64,000 nucleotides of DNA from Paramecium tetraurelia. Lineage: Eukaryota > Ciliophora > Oligohymenophorea > Peniculida > Parameciidae. Where the stretch lies: positions 764,601 through 828,600 of the forward strand of contig NW_001799066.1 in assembly GCF_000165425.1 (NCBI RefSeq). Direction: 5' to 3'. Shown piece by piece: positions 24,501 through 38,307 of the stretch; within the stretch, counting starts at the first letter, position 1, and each line of letters opens with the position of its first letter. The notes below the pieces were generated by a model. It had not been told where the DNA came from and searched no databases. It saw only the letters and a program-made list of their open reading frames with translations. Position numbers and translations under genes: made by a program.

Positions 24501-26967
24501 GATGCTTAACAAAAAGGCAAAGTTAGTGTAGAGAGGTAATCCTGTATTTGATTATTAGCCTTTAGATTACTAAAGTTCAGAGCCATAATACACCAGAAGT
24601 GTTTGATAAGAAGAAGAAGAAGACAAGCATTGCTTGAATCGTAAAAAGTTGTGGTCAAACAATATTACTTTGACGAGATTAAGAAACCTCAAGCATATAC
24701 AACAATTGAAATTATAAAAAAAAGAGGAGAAACTCCGATTCTTTTAAAATCAATTCACATTGATTCAGTGCTTTATGAATGGATACTAGTGCTGCCTTAT
24801 TAGGATATTGTGGTGACAGCATACTCAATTCCAAGGTAATTTTATCAAATAAAATATAACGAATATACAAATCACTATATGGATATAGTTTTATCAGAAT
24901 CAGTTGAAAAAATTCAATAGTATTTTAGTTATCCTATAGAAAAATTTCATCCATCAGAGAAAGTAGAATTTATTACAGAATTGAGAGAGTAATTTAGTAA
25001 GAAAGTTATAAGAATTGTAAGATTGAAATTATTCCTTAAAAAAATCAAAGATACTCCAGTGACTAAGAAATTCTTAATAAGGACATTTGTGAATGAGTTT
25101 TATGTCTAAATAAATTACTTTTACAATAAGGTTGACTAAAAGATTATTATATTGCTGTAGAAAGAGAAACGCAAAAGAAAATATCTCTTGGATTTGCATT
25201 ACTTAGATTGCTTCTTTGGAAATTATCATGGATTGAAATACCTGGATAAGGAGATGTTTATAAAACTCTTAACTTTAAATGAGCCAAAAAGTTATCATAA
25301 GTATAGAATACTATTAATGCCAATGATTAATGTTCTCCATCTTTACATAATGATAAATGCAGAATTAGACTTATAATTTTAATATAAAGATTTTGAGATA
25401 CCTTTGACAGAAGAGATCAATGAGAAATTTTATACATCTTCCTAAGGATTTTATATGATTACAAATGAATCATAATCTAGACTTTTACCAACAATCATAT
25501 CATTGTAGGCAAAATGGAGACTATGTCAATAATAAAAAAAATATTAATTAATGCTTTTTAGATGTACGAGAATGAAGATCAAAATGATGAATAAGAAAGG
25601 TAAGGAAGTTTAGAAGACATTTTTGAGGAGAAAAGATATCAGTGATGATAAAGAGAGTGATATCATGTACATTTGTAGTATTTATCAGTCTAAAGATCAT
25701 CAAGTAGTAAGAGTTAGAGTAGAACTGAGAGCTTACAAAAGTAAGTAAGAACAAGAATTATTCAATTGTTTCACAATAGAGCCATATTCAATTCTATTAA
25801 ATGAATAACTAAGTTAATATGTGTTGAAGAATATCTACATAGAAAACAATATTTTACTTTTGAGGTAGAATTATACTTAAAAAATTGAGATTCCATAGGA
25901 GTTTTAATAGAAATAATTGAAATTGATCACTAAGAAACCATCATCTCCAAAACTCATCTACCATTAAAAAAGATAATATTCTTAAGGCAAGCAATTCATA
26001 TATGATGCAATTCACACTGGGGAAATGCCTCAACAATAGAAGACGACATAAGAGACTAGAAATATGATAAAGATTGATATTGATTTGAAGGAGTTAAAAT
26101 CCTAATATCCAGGAGTTAATTATAAACAAACTAATATCTTATCATAACTATCAGAATAACTAATCACAGGATTTAAGGTTGACAAACAAACAATTATTTC
26201 AAAGCCTCTATAAAAGAGAGGAATTAAAATATAAGGAAATTGTCAAAATGAAGAAAAAGGAAAGGAATTAAATATTGCTGAGAGTGTCAAACAATAAAAT
26301 ACCCTTTTATTAAGATTCACTTAATTCTACAATAATCTAAGATATATGATTGTGATTTCATAACTTGACATACCTATTGAGGGCTATGAGAAATTAGATT
26401 CAGTTTATGAACCTTATCATTCATATATAAATATTACCGCCCAAAATTAATTGAATAATAATAGAATAATTTGGTAGATGAATTTACAATAGGCTAATAA
26501 AATAACAAATTAATAGGATTTAAAGGAAATTGCCGCAACGATCAAACTTAATATATTAGTGTTGGAAGATAAATTTGTCTATGTGGCTGATTTTGAGATT
26601 ATTGAATTTGATTATGTGCTTATGATTAAGAGGAATACCATGAATGTAATTTAAAGGATGTTGAAGAATAAGAAATTCAATAAATTAAGAAAAGAATTTG
26701 AAGTGGAGGTTCGATAATTGAAGGAGAGTGATAATCAATTCTGGAATAACATGTATTTAATAATTATGAATTAGAATTTATTATGGTATTAATCAATTTC
26801 AGTCCAATGATTACTTCATCTGCATTGGAATCGAGAGACGTCAATATTTGTTGTTGGCTTGGAACATCAAAGACTATTAGCGCTATACTCTGACTATGTA
26901 TAAGAAGAAAGCATTTCATGAGCAATTGGAATAGATAAGGTTTATTAATCAAAATTTGGAATTGTGA
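21562..26967 (+). CDS. Giant TPR and IQ-motif protein, apparent +1 frameshift
   Basis: About 1770 codons. It starts MKQALLKLRDNKLLEAFSYF. An N-terminal TPR-like part (LNEALKLTVAHELNPS, QRALQIALQSIECSVGK, VIAYHNAAIEYKAL) is followed by a Q/S/N-rich region, then IQ motifs (LLRGYLARKQQ, and FRAIIHQKCLIRRRRQ after a 23-nt intron at about 24538-24560). The rest is a long, partly beta-rich region (IEIIKKRGETPILLKSIHID; QYLLLAWNIKDYQRYT) that may include PH- or C2-like folds. Introns of 22, 22, 23 and 22 nt were identified. After removing them one nucleotide is in excess, matching a single frame change near 21905. It may bind calmodulin or centrins. The function is unknown. Confidence 0.8.
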
Positions 26968-26973
26968 TTTAAT

Positions 26974-27606
26974 ATGGAATAAAATTATATTAAACTTGTT
27001 ATAGTTGGTGAAAGCGGAGTTGGAAAAACACAAATTCTGAATTCTTATTGTTTTGGATTGGCCCCACAAGCAGCTTCTGATTTCACAATAGGATGTGATT
27101 ATGTACTGAAGAGAGTTCTTTTGAATGGTAAATTCTTAAAATTGTAAATCTGGGATGTATCTGGGGCTGAAAGAGAGTCTCCTTTAATGAAAATATATTT
27201 GAAAGGTGCATTGGGAATCATATTTGTATTTGATGTAACAAATGAAATGAGCAGATAATAATTAGTAAAATGGTAAAATATAGTTTATCAATATGTTGAT
27301 GAATATAATGGAAGACACATTCCATTCTTGATTGTTTAGAATAAAATGGATTTGGTCCATCAATATGATGATTAAAATTAACAGTAATTTCTGTAGTAAT
27401 TTTGTTAAACTTTTGGTTTCTTTGATGGAGTGTAATGTTCAGCATTTGATAATCAAGGGTTGAAGAATGTCTTCGAAACAATAGTTGATGAAATCATTAG
27501 AAGAGATCTAGTGGAATTGTAATAGAAAAAAAATGAAAGTAAAATAAGTAAACTGTAAATAGAAGACAAAGGATTGAAACTAAAATAGAAATCAAGATGT
27601 TCATGA
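26974..27606 (+). CDS. Rab/Ras-like small GTPase, atypical
   Basis: Intronless, 210 aa, starting MEQNYIKLVIVGESGVGKTQ. The P-loop GESGVGKT, G3 IWDVSGAERE (Rab consensus WDTAGQE; the catalytic Gln is Ala), G4 VQNKMD and G5 CSAFDNQG are present, so it should bind nucleotide, but intrinsic GTP hydrolysis may be weak. The C-terminus ends KSRCS, without the CC or CxC expected for double prenylation. The ATG lies only 6 bp after the TGA of the TPR/IQ gene, so the two may share transcription or have overlapping UTRs. Confidence 0.9.
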
Positions 27607-27814
27607 TTAATATATGGATATATCTTCGAATAACAATATTTATTAAATCAATTACTTTCCAAAAACACAAAATGCATGGATCTAATAGTTTCTTTTGGAT
27701 TTATAAATACTACTTCAGTATTTCTCTATCAAATAATTGCCCATTCATTTTGGATTTTAATACCAATTCAATAAGACACTATTTCCTTACTTTCAAAAGA
27801 ATAATGTAAATTAC

Positions 27815-28334
27815 TCAGTGAAACAAACAATATAAAATTTGATTATTATTCTTTTCTCCTTCTGCATTAAGATAGTACTTTTATAGTTCCAAATATTCAA
27901 TATTCGACTAAGCAATTATTCTATTGCTACTAACACTATTCTCTTTGTAAAAAAGTTTTTAAGCATCCTTTTCTTTAAATATTTATTTTATAATTCTAGC
28001 TAATTATCTTTCAATTAGTAGTTTTGCTTATAATAATACGATATTGATTTTCATTTGTTTCAAAATCCTTATTATCAGATGTACTATTTCTACTTTGCAC
28101 CTTATTAATAAACCTTTCTTTATTCCAATTAATAATTGTTCTTTCATTTTCTTTTGTAATCATATAATTGATTTCTTCTAATTATAATAGATACCCAACT
28201 AATTATTGGTTGTATAATTTCCGCTCCATCAATTTTAACCGCTATCCATATATTCTATAATTATAATAATCTATGTTATGTTTCTATTTTATCTATTATT
28301 ATTGTTAAAATAAATCTTCTAAAACTTATTCCAT
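27815..28334 (-). pseudogene. Hypothetical protein with unresolved frame change
   Basis: The first frame starts MEQVLEDLFQQQQQIKQKHN and runs to a TGA near 28030. The same protein character continues in the next frame (LLIERQLARIIKQIFKEKDA, EYLELQKYYLNAEGEKNNN) to a TGA at 27815. No GT-AG intron of suitable length joins them, and the total is one nucleotide over a multiple of three. It is either a degraded gene, a sequence error or two chance frames. No family is recognised. Confidence 0.4.
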
Positions 28335-29802
28335 TAAGAATTAAGTAAATAATTAATATACTGAGCTTCTTGATGAAGTTTGATTTGATATACAAAAAAA
28401 TTTAAAGACATTTTAGAATTTTTAGTAATTTCTATACATTTTAGCTGTTATTATATGATTTAGATAAGTTGTCTGGAATTAGGAATGGTTGAAAAATATA
28501 AAGGATAAGTAGAATAAAAATATGATTGCAAAGGACTAAATGAATTCTAAATATGAAAAAAACAAATTTTCAAATTTTGATATAATAATATTACCCATTA
28601 TTTAAACTTATACCTTTTAATTTAGTTGATAATTCATCAATAAAAACTGGACTTATATTTAGAAATTTATAAAAGTTATTGATCAATAATAATATAGTCT
28701 GAGGTAAAACTCAAAGATGAAAATAAAATCTAATAATCCCGCCAATTATTATATTATTGTAAAAATCATAATTAAATTCTAATCCAAGATTTACCCATAA
28801 AGCAGTATTTATTGTTACCAATAAATTCATACATCTTTAAAGATGATTATTATATTCAAGTTTTAAAGGTATAATAGATTTGGTTAAATTGAGTCATTAG
28901 CTTCGGTTATATTTACCAAAGAAAAACCAAATAAAAAAAAATTAATATAGTTGATATTCTCAATTATATAAATTAGAATTAAGTTTATTCTTATAAAACA
29001 TATTATCCCAACAACTAATCCTAATTATTAATAGAAAATAAATTTCTATTTCACTCACATTAATTTTTGATAACTTAATTAAAATTCCTTTAATATCACC
29101 ACATTTGAGCTCTACAGTAAGAAAATAAATCTTGAAAGATAAATGTTCAAACTTGAATTTGTCTCATTTTGAGTCTATGAATGCATATAAAATAAGCTCA
29201 TTTACTTGATCAAAAACTATTAATTAAGTATAATTCAATATCAAATTATTTAATTAATGAAATTTACGGAATTTGACAAAAATAAAAATTTCATGTAATG
29301 TTTTAACTCTTGTCTATTTAAAATACAATTTCTATTTTTCTTAGATAACTTGCTTGTATTAGGTTTCATGATAACCTGTAAACGTAAGAATATCAAAAAT
29401 TATAATAATTGTGATTGTGGTTTGATGATGAGTCTAATAATTTAAAAATTTTAATAGTGACTTAATTCATGATGAATGTGTTTTCTCATTTATTTATTAT
29501 GATGGATAGCAATTATGTGTTAAAATGAATAAATTATTTTATATAATATATTTTTAGAAAAAGGATATTCAAAAATCTTAAAATAGTAGTGAATGAATAT
29601 TATTGTTGATTATAAGTTAGCTCAATAATAAGAATTTAGGAAATTTATTATAAATATACGCAGACCATTATAGTGCAAAATAAAGTTTTGAAGATCAAAT
29701 TAAATAATAGATAATAAAATTTATCATTTGATAGTGTAAGGAATTATTGTATTTATTAATCAAAAGTAATTTAAATATGTATTATTATTAATAACATATA
29801 TT
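28335..29802. other. Long AT-rich region without assigned gene
   Basis: About 1.5 kb of very AT-rich sequence with short open stretches of low-complexity composition only. No tRNA, tandem repeat or protein motif was recognised. Confidence 0.5.
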
Positions 29803-30120
29803 ATGATAAATGATTTAGATATTAACTTGTGTCCCCTTTCTCCTTTAGAATTCCAGACTAATCAACAACAGCTGATTTCTGAGTAATTCTTGGACGAAAA
29901 TTGTTCAAAAAAATGTAGAGTTAGTTCCCAATGCTTACTTTTTAAAAAGTACTATTTTTAGAATCATTATAGAAAAATTCGTCATAAGAAGTCTAGACCA
30001 TCCATTCTTCGTATCGAAGAGGTCGTTAGAAACGTGAAGATATACAATAATTGCTCCAGCCAATAGAATCTTGAGAATCTAGAAATTATCTAAAACAAAC
30101 CCCTTGTAAAATCTGGTTGA
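29803..30120 (+). CDS. Small hypothetical protein
   Basis: An uninterrupted 106-codon frame (105 aa) starts MINDLDINLCPLSPLEFQTN and ends QNKPLVKSG. Its composition is unlike random AT-rich translation (Cys, Pro, charged KKSRPSILRIEEVVRNVK segment). Local GC is higher than the flanks. There is no known domain and no intron to confirm it. Confidence 0.45.
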
Positions 30121-30829
30121 CTAGGTTTTGCTTACTTGATCTATATTATTACATACTTAATATAGTCTGATATATATATGATTCTAATCTTATTCAAAAA
30201 TGTTCTAGTTAGGAATCCAAAAATGATGGATTAGATTTTTTTAAGTTAATTTAAAAGAATGTACCTGCCCTCCACTTTGATCTCTGACAAAATTTACCTA
30301 GCAAGAGAACAAACAATATGAGAAGATTAAAAATTATCTTAAAAGTTGACAAATATAAAACAATTATATACCTGGTGACTATGGTTTCAAAATTATATAG
30401 AAAGCTTAATTTAATGACGTTCTTTTAGGGTAATTCAAGTGATTCTGATATCTTAAACCTTAAGACTTTAATTGCCTATATTATATAAATGCACCAATAT
30501 TAAATGAAGTGAGAATTAACTAATTTATTTTTGTAAATATCTTGGAAAATTATTATATTTTATGAATAATATGATTTGGATTCATTATTTATTATTAAAA
30601 GAACTTGAAATAATAAATATTAATTTCCTAACGGAATAATTAGATTGTGTGTATATATATTCTCGATGTACCATTTGACAGAATAAAAATATAGTAAAAA
30701 AATGTTGGTATCCTAAAAATGATTGGGAATTTACATTTATAATAAAGGGGTGAATATTAAATTCTACTGGATTTTGTAAAAGGTTGACTTTTAAATAGCA
30801 ATTCGTATTATATAACATATTTATATATT
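30121..30829. other. Intergenic region
   Basis: It lies between a small plus-strand ORF and the 3' end of the PP2A catalytic subunit gene. One weak plus-strand frame near 30179-30334 (starts MILILFKNVLVRNPKMMDQ) was not accepted as a gene. Confidence 0.45.
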
Positions 30830-31936
<1,107 letters not shown>

Positions 31937-32011
31937 TTTAATATAATTATTTGAACAGATTATTAAAATAAGATATATATATATCCATAAATAATAATAA
32001 AAATCATAACA

Positions 32012-32998
32012 ATGGGTGGAGCTAAAGTTGATTCCAAAGATCCAGTAAGAGGTATCATCTCAGGTAAACTCCCATCTCACTCATTTTTATTTTAGGTGGT
32101 ATCACAGGTGGAATCGAAATATGCATCACATACCCCACTGAGTATATTAAAACCATGATGCAACTCTATAAGGAATACTCATAGAAAGGAGTCAAATATT
32201 GCATCGGTGAAACTTATAGGAATTTTGGAATCCCAGGATTTTATAGAGGCTTAACACCATTGGTCACATTTTCCATTCCTAAAGTCGCTTGCAGATTCGG
32301 TGCAAATGAATGGCTTAAGAACAACGTATTCACTGACAGAAAGAGCAGACTCCAAACATTCTTTGCAGGATTGGGAGCTGGTGTGTTTGAAGCCGTTGTT
32401 GTAGTCACACCCACTGAGACTTTGAAGGTAATAATAAGATTTAGAGACTAGGTCAAATTAATCCATGACAAATTATCCACCACTCCTAAATATAGAGGAA
32501 TGATTCACGGAATTGGATCAATCGTCAATGAAATGGGTTTGTCTGGTATTTATAAGGGATTGGTTCCAACTATTGTAAAACAAGGCAGCAATTAGGGTAT
32601 CAGATTTGTTGTGTTCGAGGATACTAAGAAATTGATATAGGTATGTTCTAAATTTGTATTTATAGAAAAATTTCACATTTTTGCCAGAACCTGTTGTCCT
32701 TCTATTTTCAGGAGGTATTGCTGGTGCAGCATCAGTAATGTGCAATACTCCCGTTGACGTGATTAAGACATAAATGCAAGGCCTTAAAGCTCATTAATAC
32801 AATGGTGTTTTGGATTGTTGTAAATAAACATATCAACATGAAGGAGTCAGAGGATTCTACAAAGGTAGAATAAATATTTCTAAGTTTTTAGGAACTGTAC
32901 CAAGATTGGGCAGAGTTGTTATGGATGTTGCTATTACATTTACACTCTATGATTACATTGGAAGAGCTCTTAATTTAGTTTGGCCACCAAAACATTGA
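32012..32998 (+). CDS. Mitochondrial citrate/tricarboxylate carrier (SLC25A1 type)
   Basis: Four introns (32, 24, 25 and 27 nt; first at 32064-32095) leave 879 nt, or 292 aa. Three mitochondrial-carrier repeats are visible: [40 protein letters not shown] and [20 protein letters not shown], each with PxxxxK/R followed by a YRG or FYKG motif. [31 protein letters not shown] and [15 protein letters not shown] match the citrate carrier closely. It exchanges citrate or isocitrate for malate across the inner mitochondrial membrane. Confidence 0.93.
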
Positions 32999-34031
32999 TA
33001 GTTCATATATTTTTATTCAAAAAGTAATATAAATCTATAAATTACTAAATGAAAGACTAAAGAATCTCATTTCTTCATTGAAAATTAAAGAAGAAGCATT
33101 TTTTCAATTTTCCAAAGGCAAAAAAATGATAGATAAAGTTAATAATGGAGTAATTCTTATTATAAAATCATTTAGATATTAGATATATTTTTAGATTTTT
33201 AGAATTTGATCTTCTCTTTATAAATATATAAGTATATCCCTAGTCTTCTTACTATATCACACTTGCTGATAAAGGAGAAATGAAATTTAAGAAATAATAT
33301 TTTAATATAAAAAATATCTTATCCTGTTTGATCAGCTTCAACATCGAATAAAGAAATTATGTTCTTTCAAAATATATCAATATTCAATAATGTTTTTACA
33401 GATACGGGAAGAGTTTGAATTGTTGAATTTAGAACCTGATAAGATTATAAGATTAGTATCAAAGCTAATTAAAATTTAATCTTAATATATTGAAAATTTA
33501 GTAATTATTTCTAAGTGGAAGATAATTCTCTTTTATAATTTTTTAAATCTTTAGTTATTAACTACTTTTGACTGATAATGAATTGCAATTTAATTCTTAT
33601 CTACATTAAATTTCTAGATGATATTATTTAGTTCAAAATAACCAAAGATATTAGATTATTCTATGAATAAAAAATAAATACAATTATATACTACTTATTG
33701 ATTACAAATATGCGATCATGTTTCAAATACTATATTTAAAATTCTTAATACCACATATAATAATAATTATAGTGCTATAATTTATAAATTTCTGTTACAA
33801 ACACCACAAGAATTCAAAATCTTATAAAATTAATAATTTTACAAAATCTTTTAACTATAAAAATGGCATTAAAGATTATTTGGAAGAATTGGGGCTCAGT
33901 GTTTTCTCTATCGCTATTTAATAAGGTTTTTGAAATATACTTAAATGCATTGTTGATTTTTATAATACAATCTCGACTTATTTTGTAATAAATGATGTAT
34001 AAGTATTCATAAAACAATATAAAATTATTAA
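32999..34031. other. Intergenic region with a possible coding relic
   Basis: Mostly AT-rich. On the plus strand a frame around 33322-33575 reads KLCSFKIYQYSIMFLQIREE then FELLNLEPDKIIRLVSKL, reminiscent of the start of a BACK domain next to BTB. No start codon or exon structure was found, so it is not called a gene. Confidence 0.35.
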
Positions 34032-36184
34032 ATGGATATCAAAAGTAAAGGAAGTCAAAAAAGCAGGAAAGAACTTGGAGGTATAAACCAATTGAGTATT
34101 TAGACGAATTAAGTTTGAAAGGGTTATCCCTATTTAAATTAGATGTCAATTATGACTATTTGAAATAATTTTTGGAAGGAGTTTAAGGAGATCTCGAAAA
34201 CCATACTGTTGAGATTGAAGCTATTAAGAAGTTAGTGGGACCTAGTGAAATTTTACTATTAGTTATAAAGATGTTTATTTTAGATTCAAGAATAGTTTCA
34301 ATTATTAAGCGAATCATTATTGTTTACAGATAAGGATATTGAAAAGGATTTATCGAGTTCTTTGCATACCTATATAACTTAGATTTAAGGAAAGTAGAAA
34401 TTTGGTAAAGGAGCTTTGGAGAAGATAATCACTGAATTAAGAGGCAAGCTATTTTCGGTGGTTTCGATGATTCAACATTTGCACAGAGAAAAAATAGTAT
34501 GAGATGAATCTATTATTAGAGATAAGATTAGCGTATTACGAAATTGGAAAATGATATGCTTACTAAATATGATACTAAGGATTGCAAGGAAAAAATGAGA
34601 AAACAAAAGAACTAATTGGAATCATAAATAGATGAACTACAAAAGAGTGGTAGAAATGAATTAGATACAGTTGAGAAAAAGATATCAACTGACATTTAAA
34701 AATTTGAGGAAGCTGTTAGAGATGTAGAAAGGTTAGAAATAATCATAATTTGATAGAAAAACTCTTTGGAAAATTCATGATTGTCAAGATCTATTGTCGA
34801 AGAGAACTAACGAGGAATTTGTTAATGAAGCAATTAGAGCTAGCGAGGATAAACTTTTAAAAGAAGTAATAAAGCTAATTTTACTCTAGATTCAATAAAC
34901 ATAAAATAATGAATAATTAATTAAATTTCAATAAGACGTTGCTTTTATAAGAAGTTAAATTAAAGGATTAGATGATTTAGTAGGAGAGAAATAGTAAAAG
35001 TTGAAATTATAATTTAATGAAATGAATGAATTGTAAATTTAGAATATATCAAAAGATTAAAATATAAAATAAATCTGATTGACAAGTTAGTTGAATCAAA
35101 TAAATAGCAAAGTAATAAAATTATAGATTTGAATAGCAGATTAGCAACTGCCATAAATAAATTAGATGTCTCTAATTAGTTAGATTAACATAGACAAAAA
35201 ATCAAATAATTGGAAGATTAAGTTTAAAAATTGAATGATGAAGCAAAAGAAAGAGTTGAAGCATTAAAAGATATGAACATTAATGCTGAAAATGTAGCAT
35301 TTCTTTTATCTAAAATTGATCCTCATAAAATATGTACTCTTGAAGGGGACATTAAAAAATTAGAATAAATGTCAATTAGAAACAATGTGCATTGGGAAAC
35401 ATTGGATGCTGAGTTTAAATCAAGATATGATAGTTTTTAATTCTTCTCATAATTATATTAATAGCAATAGTAATAGTAAGTGTAAAATACATCAGAAGAA
35501 CAAAAGTTTGTAACCAAAGATGAGATAAATAGAATGTTTGAGTAATTCCATCAATAAGGAAATATTGAAGACGATAAAATCAAAAAGATTCAAAAGGATT
35601 TGTAAGATATTGCTCATAAAGTTGAAAATGCAAATGAAATTGAAAGAAGAGTCACTAGAATCTTTAGAGATCTTGACATAAATAATCTAATTAAATAAGT
35701 AAAAAATAAAGTCAATGAAGATGATATGAAAAGAGAACTACATAATTTAGAAACTAGGTTGGGATAGGCAATAGACACAATTAATTATTTGCGAAGAGAA
35801 ATCGATTCATTATAAGGTATTCACAATAAATAGTTTGAAGTCTAAATCAAGAAAACACCTATGAATATGTAATAATCCGCTTCTCCACCAACAGATTAAA
35901 TTATTGGAGTTGGAACCAAAAGGCTCTATCCTATAAACTGTCTAAGTTGCAGTACAACCAATTAATAAAAAGTACAAATAATTTCTAATTAGGTGAAAGG
36001 AACAGATGGAAAATATTATTAAGCCGATACGAAAAGATAAACTATGGAACAATATTAATAATTTTAAGATATTTAAGATGATTCTCAATAATTCCCTTAA
36101 TCACGTTATTCCTCAAGACCATAATCTGCAGTTGGTAACAAATCTCATAATGGAACTAAGAGACCAATAAGTGCTAAGAAATGA
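34032..36184 (+). CDS. Long coiled-coil protein, DUF4795/QRICH2-like C-terminus
   Basis: Five introns (23, 22, 23, 25 and 23 nt) leave 2037 nt, or 678 aa. From about residue 40 to 560 it is almost continuous coiled coil (for example KLENDMLTKYDTKDCKEKM, DEAKERVEALKDMNINAE). Near the C-terminus there is a conserved-looking segment GVGTKRLYPINCLSCSTTN, similar to the CLSC segment of DUF4795 proteins such as QRICH2 and C16orf96, which are linked to cilia and flagella. The tail is Q/S/R-rich. A ciliary or cytoskeletal role is inferred. The family assignment is tentative. Confidence 0.82.
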
Positions 36185-36361
36185 ATTTACAAAAAACATT
36201 ATCATATCTATTTATGAACTAATTATGAAGAAATTAAATATTAAACTCAATTAATCTTTGAACCTTCAAATTTTCAGGTGTAGGTTTCTATATTTTTATA
36301 ACTATTAATTAATTAAGAATTATAAATAATCTTTTCTGTTATCAAATAACATAAAAATAAA

Positions 36362-38085
36362 TCATTTATTAATACTTTATAATGGGGATAGTAAATTTAT
36401 ACCCTTTGATGGTACTTTTTATGGCGTTTTACTGAGTGCATTTGCAGATTAAGGCTGTTGTTATGATATGGAATGTTATTATTAAGGTTAGGACAAAGTA
36501 TTTTGGGGTTTTGGCAAGGTATTATTAAAGTTTTCTTAATTGTTGTAATAAGGTTGAACATAATGTTAGAGAGTTTAAGAAAAGTATTGTTACTGATTAA
36601 ATTATTTCTAATTAACAGCTTCAGAATAATATTCTTGTTATAATGGCTGAAGGTTAGTATAATGCTTAGGAGTAACAAATGTTAAAGCTGGTTGATGAGC
36701 TGATGTTTTTCTGGATTAGTTTTATATTGGACTTCTGCTTATCACCAGAACATTTCTAGAATTATCCGTTACAGTATTAAGTTTTCTTCCTCTTTCATTT
36801 TTGATAGGAGTTTGACTTTAAATCAATATTGGTGGTTTATTTGGACTCTTATGAAACAAACTTAAAGCTGTTGTATTTCTGCTCTGAGCAAGATTTAGAT
36901 ACTTGTTAGATCTATCCAAAATAGGAGAGACACTTCTTTATAAAGGAGTCCTAAATTATGATTGGTTTGATAGATCTCTTTACACTGGAGATTTGCTACT
37001 CCATCCCATGTCAGGTGGTGGAGAGTTAGTCCTTTCAGGTTATTTAGGAGGAGATGTATATCTTCGTATTTTGGATTAGGGTAAGAAACTGCTGCCTTGC
37101 TATGATTACAGATTTGTATCATAAAGGAAATCAGATAGTTTTGGTCTTGATTATTCATCAAATGTTATCAATCTTTACACAAAATCGATCAACTGTTAGG
37201 AATATCTCTTTCTTGCGGATGACAACAGATCCATTATTGATTTAAAATAAATAGTCTTTCTTTGGTAATCTATACAATCTTCCAAAACTCATTATAAATG
37301 ATTAAGAATACTTGAGGTCATGGTCATTAATTCTAGTAAGGTGAGTCCAAATTAAAATGAATCTGTTTTCAACGGGTCGTCTGTTGGATCCACTGATTGG
37401 GTAGCCAAAGAATCCATTTATTCTGGTGATATGTAAACACTGGCATCAGAGTAGGCTAATAATTTAGCATAAGATGTAATTATTTCTGGATAAGCATTAT
37501 GATACTATTTTGTTATTTATTTCAAGTACCAATATTTTAACTTATTTGGAATTATCAATAAAGATTGTTTATGGATTCAAATCTCCATGAAATAAATCTA
37601 ATTTTTGTAAAAATGAACAAGCAGAAACTATCTGTTGAATTATCTAAATGATAATAAAATCAAGTACTTTCCAAATTTCAGATTCCTCCAGATAACTACA
37701 ATTCTTCTTATGAAAACTGATAACATTATCTAAAGTGTTTGGAACATATTCAAAAAAGAATTTGGTTTAAAGGATATTACCTTTAAATGTTAAATAATTG
37801 GATTAGCAGCCATAATATTGTAGAATATTTGGGTGATTCACTTTTTTTCTATCATTATGTTCATTTGTGTTGATATCATGTCGTTATCCACTGTGAGATT
37901 GCTTTTATTATTAGTTTAATAGATACTTTCGAGAAGATTGTGGGATTGCTTTTAGAATCTCTCCTCCATAATTAAATCTATCCTAAATATTTGTGCTACT
38001 TCGATCCAATGCATTCTAAATTATCCTCTAATTTGCCATCCATTGAGATCACTTATTCATTTACATAAGAGGTTTAATTACCCAT
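36362..38085 (-). CDS. Protein-kinase-like protein, N-myristoylation signal, likely pseudokinase
   Basis: Three introns (25, 25 and 24 nt) leave 1650 nt, or 549 aa. The start MGNQTSYVNEQ fits N-myristoylation. Kinase landmarks are NHPNILQYYGC, a hinge-like FFEYVPNTLDNVI, the catalytic loop HGDLNPQTIFI in place of HRDLKPENI, then YISPEQ in place of APE and DSFQFGLTLLELM (subdomain IX). Arg and Lys of HRDxK are Gly and Asn, and the DFG position reads KILYHN, so catalysis is doubtful. The C-terminal 230 residues are disordered, S/P/Q/N-rich. It may be a membrane-anchored scaffold. Confidence 0.85.
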
Positions 38086-38307
38086 TTTTTAATAATAAAA
38101 TTTGCTGTTATATATAATTATTAAAACTGTAATGTATGAACAATCATATGAGTAATACATCTGATATTCAAACTAATTTGATGAAATCAATTGGTATATA
38201 AAACTAATTGGACATTTTAATTTAGACTGTTTGATAAATTGTATCTATGTATTATTTAATAATAATTCATAAGTAATTATATATATTAATAATAAAATAA
38301 TTATATT

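Noticed and set aside
24597-24660. GTG-starting intron near the second IQ motif
   Set aside because: A 23-nt GTAATC...TTAG intron about 60 bp upstream gives a better IQ motif and correct frame.
30179-30334. Frame starting MILILFKNVLVRNPKMM as a gene
   Set aside because: 52 codons with no intron or homology support. Chance frames of this size are expected with TGA as the only stop.
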